Below are positions 7,177 through 14,615 of a stretch of 14,688 nt of DNA, one piece after another. The translations under genes were made by a program, and so were the position numbers. Under the pieces are notes generated by a model, which was not told the origin of the DNA, did not search any database, and was given only the letters and a program-made list of their open reading frames with translations. The stretch lies in NCBI GenBank assembly GCA_002381185.1, contig DFOA01000040.1:59997-74684 (forward strand), given 5' to 3'. Source of the stretch: Firmicutes bacterium UBA3553. GTDB taxonomy: Bacteria; Bacillota; Clostridia; Tissierellales; Sedimentibacteraceae. Within the stretch, counting starts at the first letter, position 1; the number at the start of each line of letters is the position of its first letter.

Positions 7177-8247
7177 TTATTCTGCAACTTCCTTAAGCTT
7201 TTCAGCCTGGTCCGAAGTTAACAGAGCTTCCAGCATTTCAGTGATATCGCCATCCAGGAACGAATCCAGCTTATAAAGAGTCATTCCTATTCTGTGGTCA
7301 GTCACTCTGCCTTGAGGGAAGTTGTAAGTCCTTATTCTTTCACTTCTGTCACCGGAACCTACCTGGCTTTTTCTTGCATCTGCCAATTCAGCATTCTGCT
7401 CCTGCTGATACATGTCATACAGCTTTGCTTTTAATACCTTGAAGGCTTTGTCTTTATTTTTAAGCTGGCTTTTCTCATCCTGACAGGAAATAACTATGCC
7501 TGTGGGAATGTGTGTAAGTCTTACAGCGGAGTCGGTGGTATTTACGCACTGTCCGCCGTTTCCTGATGAACGGAACACATCAACTCTCACATCATTTGGA
7601 TTTATTTCAATGTCAATGTCATCAACCTCAGGCAGTACTGCAACTGTTGCCGATGAAGTGTGAATACGTCCGCTTGATTCGGTTGCGGGAACGCGCTGAA
7701 CTCTGTGGACACCGCTTTCGTATTTTAATTTTGAGTAAGCACCCTTTCCCTTTATAGAGAATATTGCTTCCTTGTAACCGCCGACTCCCTGATCGTTAAC
7801 AGAAATAAACTCCGTCTTCCAACCTTGTCTTTCAGCGTATCTTAAATACATTCGCAGTAAATCTCCCGCAAAAAGACCTGCTTCGTCACCGCCTACGCCG
7901 GCTCTTATTTCAACAATAACATCTTTATCATCATTTGGGTCCTTGGGCAAAAGAAGTATTTTGATTTCCTGCATCAATTCTTCTTCCTGTGCAGCAAGTT
8001 CCTTAACTTCTTCCTTTACCATTTCCCTGAAATCATCATCTAGCTTTTCATTGAGCATTGTCTTTGAATCCTCAAGCTGCGCAGCTACGTCTACATACTC
8101 GTTGTACTTTGAAACTATCGGTTCAAGCTGAGCCTGTTCCTTCATTAATCTTTGAAGCTTCTGCGAATCGCTGAGTGTTTCAGGGTCTGAAATTTTTTCG
8201 CTGAGCTCTATATATTTATCTTTTAAAGCCTCTAATTTTTCTAACAT
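7177..8247 (-). CDS. prfA: Peptide chain release factor 1
   Basis: A 356-residue class I release factor that reads UAA and UAG stop codons and triggers release of the finished peptide. Seen: the GGQ catalytic motif at 231-233 within SSGNGGQCVN, the PAT tripeptide anticodon at 187-189 (marks RF1 rather than the SPF of RF2), and AGVGGDEAGLFA (about 116-127) leading domain 2. The first 100 residues are the helical domain 1, rich in Glu, Lys and Leu. The ATG at 8247 follows GGAAGG. The upstream neighbour prmC methylates the Gln of GGQ, so enzyme and substrate are encoded together 66 bp apart. Length is normal. Confidence 0.97.
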   Translation of the reverse strand: MLEKLEALKDKYIELSEKISDPETLSDSQKLQRLMKEQAQLEPIVSKYNEYVDVAAQLEDSKTMLNEKLDDDFREMVKEEVKELAAQEEELMQEIKILLLPKDPNDDKDVIVEIRAGVGGDEAGLFAGDLLRMYLRYAERQGWKTEFISVNDQGVGGYKEAIFSIKGKGAYSKLKYESGVHRVQRVPATESSGRIHTSSATVAVLPEVDDIDIEINPNDVRVDVFRSSGNGGQCVNTTDSAVRLTHIPTGIVISCQDEKSQLKNKDKAFKVLKAKLYDMYQQEQNAELADARKSQVGSGDRSERIRTYNFPQGRVTDHRIGMTLYKLDSFLDGDITEMLEALLTSDQAEKLKEVAE

Positions 8248-8313
8248 TTATTTTACCTTCCTAATTTTTAATTAACGTATTTTTTCAGCTATTGTAATTT
8301 CCTCATTCAGTCG

Positions 8314-9174
8314 CTACAAGAACCCTGTCACGACCCTGTCGTTTCCGCCTAAGTCCTTATCACATTCTATTGTTTTAAATATATTTGAATTCTTAAAAAT
8401 TTGTATAACCGAATCTTTTTGGTCATAACCGATTTCTACAGAAAGTATTGCATTTTTTTCATGGATTTTTTCAAAAACCCTGACTATGTGCCTGTAATAA
8501 TCCAAACCGTCAGTTCCGCCATTTAATGCGAGTCTTGGTTCATATACCGAAACTTCTTCAGGCAGTATGCATATTGTATCTCTTTTAATATAAGGAGGAT
8601 TTGAAACAACTATTGTATATTTTTGATTTCCAAAATCATAGTTGAATATATCTCCCTTAACAGTTACTACATTTTTCAGCCCATGTTTGTTTATGTTGAT
8701 GTTTGCGGTTTCTATTGCCGTATCACTGATATCCATGGCAGTTATTTTTGAATTTTTTAAATAATGCCCAAGACTCACCGCAATGGCTCCGCTTCCTGTG
8801 CCAATATCAAGTATATTAATATCTTTGTCTTTTAATGAATCTTTATTTACAATATTTATAATTTTTTCAGTTAAGATTTCCGTATCCGGTCTCGGGACCA
8901 GAATACCTTCCTGAACATAAAAATCCAACCCCATAAATTCCTGGGAATTGGTCATATACTGCAAAGGATAGCCTTCATTTCTCTTTGCCGCCATCTCGTA
9001 AAATTTTCTTGCCATATCTTCATCTATTTCATCTTTTCTGTGTAAATGCAAATAAATCCTATCTTTTTGAAGCAAATGAGATAAGATTAACTGCACATCA
9101 AGAAAGGGATTGTTAAATTCCCTTTGCTTAATGATTTCTGTCCCGTCTTTCAGCAATCTTTCAATTGTTACCAT
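8314..9174 (-). CDS. prmC: Release factor glutamine methyltransferase
   Basis: A 286-residue S-adenosylmethionine-dependent enzyme that N5-methylates the glutamine of the GGQ motif of RF1 and RF2, needed for efficient termination. Seen: the N-terminal helical domain ending in YPLQYMTNSQEFMGLDF, VPRPDTE (about 93-99), the SAM-binding loop LDIGTGSGAIA (122-132) and the catalytic NPPY (182-185). The start ATG at 9174 overlaps the stop region of the DUF1385 gene by 7 bp, which implies translational coupling. It precedes prfA, its substrate gene, as in many Firmicutes. Confidence 0.95.
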   Translation of the reverse strand: MVTIERLLKDGTEIIKQREFNNPFLDVQLILSHLLQKDRIYLHLHRKDEIDEDMARKFYEMAAKRNEGYPLQYMTNSQEFMGLDFYVQEGILVPRPDTEILTEKIINIVNKDSLKDKDINILDIGTGSGAIAVSLGHYLKNSKITAMDISDTAIETANININKHGLKNVVTVKGDIFNYDFGNQKYTIVVSNPPYIKRDTICILPEEVSVYEPRLALNGGTDGLDYYRHIVRVFEKIHEKNAILSVEIGYDQKDSVIQIFKNSNIFKTIECDKDLGGNDRVVTGFL

Positions 9175-10112
9175 GTATCATCTTCTCCGTTTTGAGGAAT
9201 GACTCTTTCCATAGCTGCAATTGCCACTTCTATCATGGAATCATCCGGTTCCTTGGTAGTAATTTTTTGAATTTGGAAACCTGGATATGTTATTATTTTT
9301 GTAAGAAAATTTTCGCTGCTGCATTTTCCCACATATTTGTTCAGCTCATAAGAAAGTCCTGCTATAACAGGCAGCATTGCAAGTCTGATAACAAGTCTCA
9401 TGAAAGGGTTAGGCCATCCGAAAAACGAAAAAACCAATATGCTTATAATCATTACATTAATCATGAAGCTGGTTCCGCATCTTGGGTGAAGTGTTGAATA
9501 TTTCCTTACATTTTCAACTGTCAGTTCTTCGCCGTGCTCATAGCAGTATATTGTTTTATGCTCAGCTCCGTGATACATAAACACCCTTTTTATGTCACTC
9601 AATTTAGATACCAGGTATACATATCCTACAAACAGTAATACCCTTATTACGCCTTCTATAAGGTTTAACAACAAGGTGCTTGTAACCAAATTCTTTAAAA
9701 CATTTGTCAGCAGTGTAGGTCCTAATATGAATATACCCACGGAAAATAACAATGCAATGATTACAGAAGCATAGATTATTGCCGTGTCAGCCTTATCTTT
9801 AAATACCTTCTTGAGAAATTTATCAAGAGCATCCTCTTCATAATCCTCACCGTAAAATTCGGCTGAATACATTAATTCCTTCACTCCGCTTACCAATGAA
9901 TCAATGAGGACAAAGCTTCCTCTTATCAATGGCAGTTTAAAAAATTTATGTTTAAAAAGCTGTTTTATTTCACTTTCCTTTATTTCAATTTCACCGTCCG
10001 GTTTTCTGACTGCAGTCGCAATTTTATCGGGACCCTTCATCATTATTCCTTCAATCAGTGCCTGGCCGCCGATACTGGTTTTTTTAACTTCTTTTTTAAC
10101 TATATCGCTCAT
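9168..10112 (-). CDS. DUF1385 membrane protein (YqhQ-like)
   Basis: A 314-residue protein of the DUF1385/YqhQ family; I do not assign it a biochemical function. It begins with the family hallmark GGQALIEGIMMKGP (about 15-28). Hydrophobic segments lie near 111-130, 144-169, 207-222 and 228-246. The segment between the second and third carries HGAEHK (181-186) and HPRCGTSF (199-206), histidine- and cysteine-rich motifs that look like a metal site and underlie the 'metal-dependent enzyme' label some databases use. The ATG at 10112 has AAAGGGGAC upstream. It overlaps prmC by 7 bp and leads the prmC-prfA-rqcP unit. rpmE (ribosomal protein L31), often found beside this set in Clostridia, is absent here. 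Confidence 0.88.
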   Translation of the reverse strand: MSDIVKKEVKKTSIGGQALIEGIMMKGPDKIATAVRKPDGEIEIKESEIKQLFKHKFFKLPLIRGSFVLIDSLVSGVKELMYSAEFYGEDYEEDALDKFLKKVFKDKADTAIIYASVIIALLFSVGIFILGPTLLTNVLKNLVTSTLLLNLIEGVIRVLLFVGYVYLVSKLSDIKRVFMYHGAEHKTIYCYEHGEELTVENVRKYSTLHPRCGTSFMINVMIISILVFSFFGWPNPFMRLVIRLAMLPVIAGLSYELNKYVGKCSSENFLTKIITYPGFQIQKITTKEPDDSMIEVAIAAMERVIPQNGEDDTW

Positions 10113-10198
10113 TTTGTCCCCTTTTCTTATAGATGCATACAGCTGTCTTGTCTATACTGTTGCATATATGAATACAATTTGATGCATACGTTCAATGT

Positions 10199-10227
10199 AT
10201 TATACAATTAATAATCAAATTCTTCAA
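10199..10227 (-). promoter_or_regulatory. Promoter of the DUF1385-prmC-prfA-rqcP unit
   Basis: Minus-strand TTGAAG (10222-10227), 17-bp spacer, perfect TATAAT (10199-10204). The leader of about 80 nt holds a 9-bp direct repeat, GATGCATAC on the plus strand at 10132-10140 and 10181-10189, of unknown meaning. Confidence 0.75.
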
Positions 10228-10262
10228 GTTTTTGTTTTTGCTTAACTGACAGCACAAAAATA

Positions 10263-10293
10263 TAAGCTTTGTAATTGTACATCACAAAGCTTA
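10263..10293 (-). terminator. greA terminator
   Basis: A 10-bp stem, TAAGCTTTGT (10263-10272) with ACAAAGCTTA (10284-10293), 11-nt loop, then ATATTTTTG on the minus strand. It sits 9 bases after the greA stop. Confidence 0.8.
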
Positions 10294-10301
10294 ATCTTTA
10301 T

Positions 10302-10772
10302 TTAATTTACTTCAAGTATTTCATATGCCACGACACCGCCGGGGGAAGCCACATTAATTTTTGCTCCCTTTTTCTTGCCCAGAAGCTCTGAGCCCAGAGG
10401 AGATAAATTTGATATTTTTCCCGCCACCGGGTTTGATTCAGTAGCACCCACAATGCTGTATTCAAGAATTTCATCAAACTCTACATCTCTTAATTTTACT
10501 CTGCTTCCGATTTGAACTGTATCCTTGTTTTTTTCATTATGCTTAACTACCCTTGAATGCTTAATTGTATGCTCAAGGACAATTATTCTTGATTCATTTT
10601 TATTTTGTTCTTCCTTTGACTCGTGATATTCCGCATTTTCACTTAGATCGCCTTCTTTTAAGGCACCTTTAATCCTCTCGGAAATCTCGTATCTTAGCTT
10701 TGTTTTTCTGTATTCAAGTTCATCAAGAAGTTCATTGTAGCCTTCTTCTGTAACCAATATTTCTTTTTCCAT
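10302..10772 (-). CDS. greA: Transcription elongation factor GreA
   Basis: A 156-residue factor that enters the RNA polymerase secondary channel and stimulates cleavage of backtracked RNA. The ATG at 10772, after AGGTGGG, gives MEKEILVTEEGYNELLDELE, the usual GreA start; 16 upstream codons are rejected. The N-terminal coiled coil (about 8-75) contains GDLSENAEYHESKEEQ, the acidic tip that chelates the catalytic magnesium. The C-terminal FKBP-like domain includes SPLGSELLGKKKGAKI and PGGVVAYEILEV. Length matches the family (about 158). It has its own promoter and terminator and is therefore monocistronic. Confidence 0.95.
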   Translation of the reverse strand: MEKEILVTEEGYNELLDELEYRKTKLRYEISERIKGALKEGDLSENAEYHESKEEQNKNESRIIVLEHTIKHSRVVKHNEKNKDTVQIGSRVKLRDVEFDEILEYSIVGATESNPVAGKISNLSPLGSELLGKKKGAKINVASPGGVVAYEILEVN

Positions 10773-10844
10773 ATTCCCACCTACTATAATGCCATATGTA
10801 TCAGTTACATATTTTGGCACAATTATTAAAAAGTTAATATATAT

Positions 10845-10872
10845 ATTATAACCTAAAATTCAAAAAATTCAA
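10845..10872 (-). promoter_or_regulatory. greA promoter
   Basis: Minus-strand TTGAAT (10867-10872), 16-bp spacer, perfect TATAAT (10845-10850). The leader of about 65 nt to the ATG at 10772 shows no obvious structure. Confidence 0.7.
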
Positions 10873-10901
10873 CAATGAATTTTAGTCTTATATTAAAAAG
10901 C

Positions 10902-10944
10902 AAAAAAGCAATAGGTTAATATTTTTTTATCTTGCCTATTGCTT
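10902..10944 (-). terminator. ilvE terminator
   Basis: On the minus strand AAGCAATAGG (10935-10944) pairs with CCTATTGCTT (10906-10915) around an AT-rich 19-nt loop, followed by a U-run continuing from the stem (six T residues, 10902-10907). The large loop is unusual but the stem is perfect. Confidence 0.75.
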
Positions 10945-10971
10945 ATAAATTGCTTACAAATCATTAAATTG

Positions 10972-11994
10972 TTATATTACTTTATATATCCATCCTTCAG
11001 GAGCTTCTACATCGCCCATTTGGATTCCATACAATGTGTCGTATAATTTCTTAGTTACAGGTCCTACTTCTTTTTCGCTGTAGAATACATGGAATTTACC
11101 ATTGTGTTCAATTCCTCCGATAGGAGTTATAACAGCAGCAGTTCCGCATGCTCCTGCTTCTTTGAATATATCCAGCTTATCTATATATACTTCTGTTTCA
11201 ATTGCTTCCATTCCCAAATAATCCTTTGCAACCTGCATCAATGATATTCTTGTGATACTTGGAAGTATGGATGAAGATTTAGGAGTTATGAATTTATCGT
11301 CCTTTGTAATACCGAAGAAGTTAGCAGCCCCAACTTCATCAATTTTGGTATGTGTTGCAGGATCAAGATAAATACAATCTGCAAATCCTCTTTGTACTGC
11401 TTCGTGATGTGAATGCAAGCTTGCCGCATAGTTTCCGCCTACTTTGATTTTTCCTGTTCCGTGAGGTGCAGCTCTGTCCTGGTCGGTTGTTGTAAAGTTA
11501 ACAGGATTCATGCCGCCTTTAAAATAAGGGCCAACAGGTGTACAGAAAATACTGAAGATATATTCTTCTGCAGGTCTTACTCCTACGTTGTCTCCTATTC
11601 CTATCACATATGGTCTTAAATATAATGTTGCTCCTGAACCGTATGGAGGTACCCATGCTTCATTTGCTTTAACAACCTGCATGCAGGCATCTACAAACTT
11701 TTCTACCGGAACCTTAGGCATCATTACTCTCTCGCAGCTTGTCTGCATACGCTTAGCATTTTCATCTGGTCTGAAAAGCTGAATTCCACCATCTTTTGTG
11801 CTGTAGGCTTTTAACCCCTCAAAGCATTCCTGTCCGTAATGCAGGCATGTGGAACCTTCACTAATTGATATTTTATTATCTTCAACAAGCTGACCGTCAT
11901 CCCATTTTCCGTCTTTCCAATATGATATGTATCTTTTGTCAGTTTTTATGTAGCTAAAACCAAGTTCAGACCATTTGATGTCTTTCTTTTGCAT
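10972..11994 (-). CDS. ilvE: Branched-chain amino acid aminotransferase
   Basis: A 340-residue fold-type IV PLP enzyme that transfers amino groups between glutamate and leucine, isoleucine or valine. The ATG at 11994 has AAGGAGG upstream; the 12 codons before it are rejected. Seen: FEGLKAY (58-64), LYLRPYVIG (125-133), the PLP-lysine motif KVGGNYAASL with K184, DEVGAANFF (219-227, the glutamate that contacts PLP) and ACGTAAVITPI. The sequence belongs to the long, eukaryote-like BCAT type seen in many Firmicutes rather than the short E. coli IlvE type. In an amino-acid fermenter it may act mainly in degradation (oxidative branch of Stickland reactions), which is inference. A palindrome over its promoter points to dedicated repression. 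Confidence 0.95.
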   Translation of the reverse strand: MQKKDIKWSELGFSYIKTDKRYISYWKDGKWDDGQLVEDNKISISEGSTCLHYGQECFEGLKAYSTKDGGIQLFRPDENAKRMQTSCERVMMPKVPVEKFVDACMQVVKANEAWVPPYGSGATLYLRPYVIGIGDNVGVRPAEEYIFSIFCTPVGPYFKGGMNPVNFTTTDQDRAAPHGTGKIKVGGNYAASLHSHHEAVQRGFADCIYLDPATHTKIDEVGAANFFGITKDDKFITPKSSSILPSITRISLMQVAKDYLGMEAIETEVYIDKLDIFKEAGACGTAAVITPIGGIEHNGKFHVFYSEKEVGPVTKKLYDTLYGIQMGDVEAPEGWIYKVI

Positions 11995-12024
11995 TTTATC
12001 TGCCTCCTTAATTATTATTGTTAC

Positions 12025-12051
12025 ATACAATAAGTATAACTCTTATTGTAT
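12025..12051. promoter_or_regulatory. Large palindrome over the ilvE promoter (operator)
   Basis: Perfect 10-bp arms, ATACAATAAG (12025-12034) and CTTATTGTAT (12042-12051), around a 7-nt spacer. It spans the -10 and the predicted start site. A site of this symmetry and position is most simply a repressor operator. It does not fit the CodY consensus, and I do not recognise the regulator. Confidence 0.7.
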
Positions 12052-12061
12052 CATTTTTCAA
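12033..12061 (-). promoter_or_regulatory. ilvE promoter
   Basis: Minus-strand TTGAAA (12056-12061), 17-bp spacer, TATACT (12033-12038). The leader to the ATG is only about 30 nt, leaving no room for a T-box or other riboswitch. Confidence 0.75.
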
Positions 12062-12113
12062 GTTCAAAAAAGCATTCGCAGTATTCATCTGCAATTTGCC
12101 TGCTCTCTCTCAT
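12051..12113 (-). CDS. Possible 20-residue small ORF (doubtful)
   Basis: ATG at 12113, stop at 12051; it encodes MRESRQIADEYCECFFELEK. The composition looks more protein-like than random AT-rich intergenic DNA. The same frame upstream, before a TGA that abuts the ATG, also reads plausibly (…RLAAILYDLTRFFLTDNEQINW-type residues). This could be a remnant of a lost gene or a real micro-ORF. Evidence against: only GGTG two bases before the ATG as binding site, and its end overlaps the ilvE -35. No family recognised. Confidence 0.2.
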   Translation of the reverse strand: MRESRQIADEYCECFFELEK

Positions 12114-12158
12114 TCACCAATTTATTTGTTCATTATCGGTCAAAAAAAACCGTGTCAA
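12066..12158 (-). other. Possible short transcript upstream of ilvE
   Basis: On the minus strand, TTGACA (12153-12158) and GATAAT (12132-12137) are separated by a short 15-bp spacer. About 50 bases on, a hairpin with stem ATTGCAG/CTGCGAAT (12089-12095 with 12074-12081, one wobble) is followed by six T residues (12066-12071). Together they could make an RNA of about 60 nt that stops before the ilvE promoter. The spacer is suboptimal and the stem short, so this is a weak candidate. Confidence 0.25.
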
Positions 12159-12184
12159 GTCATATAGAATGGCGGCAAGTCTAT

Positions 12185-12223
12185 AATTAAAAACTGCATC
12201 TTAAAAAGAAGCAGTTTTTAATT
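12185..12223. terminator. tdh-kbl operon terminator
   Basis: A 13-bp stem (12185-12197 with 12211-12223), one mismatch, four more pairs and a 3-nt loop, with T-rich flanks on both strands. It lies about 54 bases past the kbl stop and is the strongest hairpin in the window. Confidence 0.85.
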
Positions 12224-12276
12224 TTTACATCATTTAATGTTTTTATATAAAATTCGCCAAATTATTTCCCGGGCAA

Positions 12277-13467
12277 TTAAATTCCAAGTTCTTCTTTAAC
12301 TTCTCTGAAAGCATTTATAGCAAAATCCAAATCTTCTTTGCTATGAGCTGCAGATATTTGTGTTCTTATTCTTGCTTTTCCTTTTGGAACAACAGGATAA
12401 TAGAAGCCTACTGCATAAACTCCTTTTTCCAGAAGCTTTTCAGCCATCTTCTGTGATAAAACCGCATCTCCAAGCATTATAGGAACTATTGGATGCTCGC
12501 TTTCTATTATTGAAAGACCGATTTTTTTAATTTCTTGTCTGAAGTATTTTGTATTTTCTTCGAGCTTATCTCTGTATTTTGTACTTTCTGTAAGCATTTC
12601 AAGAACCTTCAGTGATGCCCCTGCTATTGCAGGTGCCAATGTGTTTGAGAATAAATACGGTCTTGAGCGTTGTCTCAATAAATCGATTATTTCTCTTCTT
12701 CCGCTTGTGTATCCGCCGCTGGCACCGCCTAATGCCTTGCCCAGTGTTCCGGTTATAATATCTACCCTTCCCATTACACCTCTGTATTCGTGAGTTCCTC
12801 TTCCGGTCTTGCCCACAAATCCTACTGCATGGCTGTCGTCAACCATTACAAGGGCATTGTACTTATCGGCTAAATCACAGATTCCTTTTAAATCTGCTAT
12901 TATTCCGTCCATTGAAAAAACACCGTCCGTAGCAATAACTTTTATTTTTGCTCCATCCTTGTCAGCTTGAATGAGCTGTTCCTCCAAAGAAGACATGTCA
13001 TTGTTTTTATATCTGTATTTTTTCGCCTTGGCAAGTCTGACTCCGTCGATGATGGACGCATGGTTTAATTCATCGCTTATTATTGCATCATTTTCTGTTG
13101 TGATAGTTTCAAACAATCCTCCGTTAGCATCGAAGCATGAAGAATATAAAATTGTATCCTCTGTCTGCAAAAATTCGCTTATTTTTTCTTCAAGCTGCTT
13201 ATGAATTTCCTGTGTTCCGCAGATAAACCTCACAGATGAAAGACCGTATCCCCATGTATCGTAAGCTGCTTTTGCTGCTTCAATGACTTCTTTGTTATCT
13301 GCCAGGCCTAAATAATTATTTGCGCACATATTTAGAACGCCGTTAACCATTGTAGTGTTAATTCTGCTGCTTTGTGGTGTTGTAATTATTCTTTCGTTTT
13401 TCCAGAGTCCGCTGTCCTTAATATCCTTTAAAATATCTGAATATATTTGTTTAGTATCTTTGTACAT
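12277..13467 (-). CDS. kbl: 2-amino-3-ketobutyrate CoA ligase (glycine C-acetyltransferase)
   Basis: A 396-residue PLP enzyme of the alpha-oxoamine synthase family. It splits 2-amino-3-ketobutyrate with CoA into glycine and acetyl-CoA, the second step of threonine breakdown. Seen: CANNYLGLADNKEV (about 48-61), GYGLSSVRFICGTQ substrate/PLP region (73-86), SDELNHASIIDG (131-142), VDDSHAVGF with D210 and H213, and the Schiff-base lysine K244 in TGTLGKALGG, the same number as in E. coli Kbl. The ATG at 13467 has AAGGAG upstream. It follows tdh by 28 bp in one operon; BioF-type 8-amino-7-oxononanoate synthase is excluded mainly by this context and the close Kbl-like length and start. Confidence 0.95.
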   Translation of the reverse strand: MYKDTKQIYSDILKDIKDSGLWKNERIITTPQSSRINTTMVNGVLNMCANNYLGLADNKEVIEAAKAAYDTWGYGLSSVRFICGTQEIHKQLEEKISEFLQTEDTILYSSCFDANGGLFETITTENDAIISDELNHASIIDGVRLAKAKKYRYKNNDMSSLEEQLIQADKDGAKIKVIATDGVFSMDGIIADLKGICDLADKYNALVMVDDSHAVGFVGKTGRGTHEYRGVMGRVDIITGTLGKALGGASGGYTSGRREIIDLLRQRSRPYLFSNTLAPAIAGASLKVLEMLTESTKYRDKLEENTKYFRQEIKKIGLSIIESEHPIVPIMLGDAVLSQKMAEKLLEKGVYAVGFYYPVVPKGKARIRTQISAAHSKEDLDFAINAFREVKEELGI

Positions 13468-13495
13468 GAAATCAACTCCTTTTTTTTATTTAAGA

Positions 13496-14539
13496 TTATT
13501 TTTTATCGGTCCAGTCTAAAATAACCTTTCCCGATTTTCCGCTTATCATAGCTTCAAATCCCTTTTCAAAATCAGTGTAATGATATCTGTGGGTTATAAT
13601 CGGAGATATGTCAAGACCTGCTTTTATCATTGCCTGCATCTTGTACCAGGTTTCAAACATTTCTCTCCCGTAGATTCCTTTTATCTGAAGTCCGTTAAAC
13701 ACCAGTTTGTTCCAGTCAATAGACGTGCTTGTTTCCTGAAGTCCGAGCATTGCAATCTTGCCGCCGTGTGACATATGGTCAATCATTTGGTTAAGGGCAG
13801 CATCATTTCCGGACATCTCCATTCCTACATCAAATCCCTCTTTCATGCCAAGCTCATTCATTACATCACGAAGATTTTCATTTCTTGTGTTAACTGTCCT
13901 GAAATTTCCCATCTTCCTGGCAAGCTCCAGCCTGTTGTCATTAACATCTGTAACAACAACGAATCTTGCTCCTGCAAATTTGGCAATTGCCGCTGCCATA
14001 ATTCCTATGGGTCCGGCTCCGGTAATCAGCACATCTTCTCCAAGCACATCAAATGATAATGCAGTATGGGCTGCATTGCCAAAAGGATCAAAAATGCTGT
14101 ACAATTCTTCCGGCAATGATTTATCACAAAGCCAGATGTTAGTAGCCGGAAGTGCCACATATTCAGAAAATATTCCTGTTCTGTTAACGCCTACTCCCTT
14201 GGTGTCTTTGCAGAGATGTCTTCTTCCCGCAAGACAGTTTCTGCATTTTCCGCATACTATATGTCCTTCTCCTGAAACTATATCCCCTACATGCAAGTCT
14301 CTTACGCCTTTTCCTAATTCCACGATTTCACCAACAAACTCATGACCTATTGTCATAGGAACAGGTATTGTATCCTGGGCCCATTTATTCCATACATAAA
14401 TGTGCACGTCAGTTCCGCATATTGAAGTTTTGTGCATTTTAACAAGAACTTCTCCTTCTTCAGGAACAGGCACATCAACTTGTTCAAGCCATAATCCGGG
14501 TTCTTTGAATTTTTTTACAAGTGCATCCATTTTAGCCAT
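13496..14539 (-). CDS. tdh: L-threonine 3-dehydrogenase
   Basis: A 347-residue zinc-dependent, medium-chain NAD dehydrogenase that oxidises threonine to 2-amino-3-ketobutyrate. Seen: TSICGTDVHIY with catalytic C41, GHE at 65-67 (H66, E67), four structural zinc cysteines C96, C99, C102 and C110, and the Rossmann loop ITGAGPIGIMAA. All are shifted three residues from E. coli Tdh. The ATG at 14539 follows GGTGAG; upstream codons in the same frame are rejected, and an ATG three codons later lacks a binding site. tdh is first in the operon and kbl second, the reverse of E. coli kbl-tdh. The unstable intermediate is passed directly to Kbl. Confidence 0.95.
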   Translation of the reverse strand: MAKMDALVKKFKEPGLWLEQVDVPVPEEGEVLVKMHKTSICGTDVHIYVWNKWAQDTIPVPMTIGHEFVGEIVELGKGVRDLHVGDIVSGEGHIVCGKCRNCLAGRRHLCKDTKGVGVNRTGIFSEYVALPATNIWLCDKSLPEELYSIFDPFGNAAHTALSFDVLGEDVLITGAGPIGIMAAAIAKFAGARFVVVTDVNDNRLELARKMGNFRTVNTRNENLRDVMNELGMKEGFDVGMEMSGNDAALNQMIDHMSHGGKIAMLGLQETSTSIDWNKLVFNGLQIKGIYGREMFETWYKMQAMIKAGLDISPIITHRYHYTDFEKGFEAMISGKSGKVILDWTDKK

Positions 14540-14586
14540 ACAACTCACCATCCTTATAGTAAATAAAAAACGTTTCACTAAAATAA

Positions 14587-14615
14587 ATAATACTTTATAT
14601 TTGTTTTTATGTCAA
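14587..14615 (-). promoter_or_regulatory. tdh-kbl promoter
   Basis: Minus-strand consensus TTGACA (14610-14615), 17-bp spacer, TATTAT (14587-14592). The leader is about 40 nt and includes the 8-bp palindrome AAACGTTT near 14570. Confidence 0.85.

Noticed and set aside
11994..12277. T-box leader or peptide attenuator controlling ilvE
   Set aside because: No T-box sequence motif is present, the likely ilvE promoter leaves only about 30 nt of leader, and the small ORF upstream has no run of Leu, Ile or Val codons. The terminator-like hairpin lies upstream of the ilvE promoter.
13758..14345. 195-codon plus-strand ORF opposite tdh
   Set aside because: It is the antisense shadow of tdh: no ribosome binding site, low-complexity Ser/Pro/Ile-rich product, and tdh itself has all family motifs.
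14560..14575. CcpA cre site in the tdh leader
   Set aside because: TGAAACGTTT looks similar, but the CG is one base out of register with the TGWAANCGNTNWCA consensus and the right half does not match.
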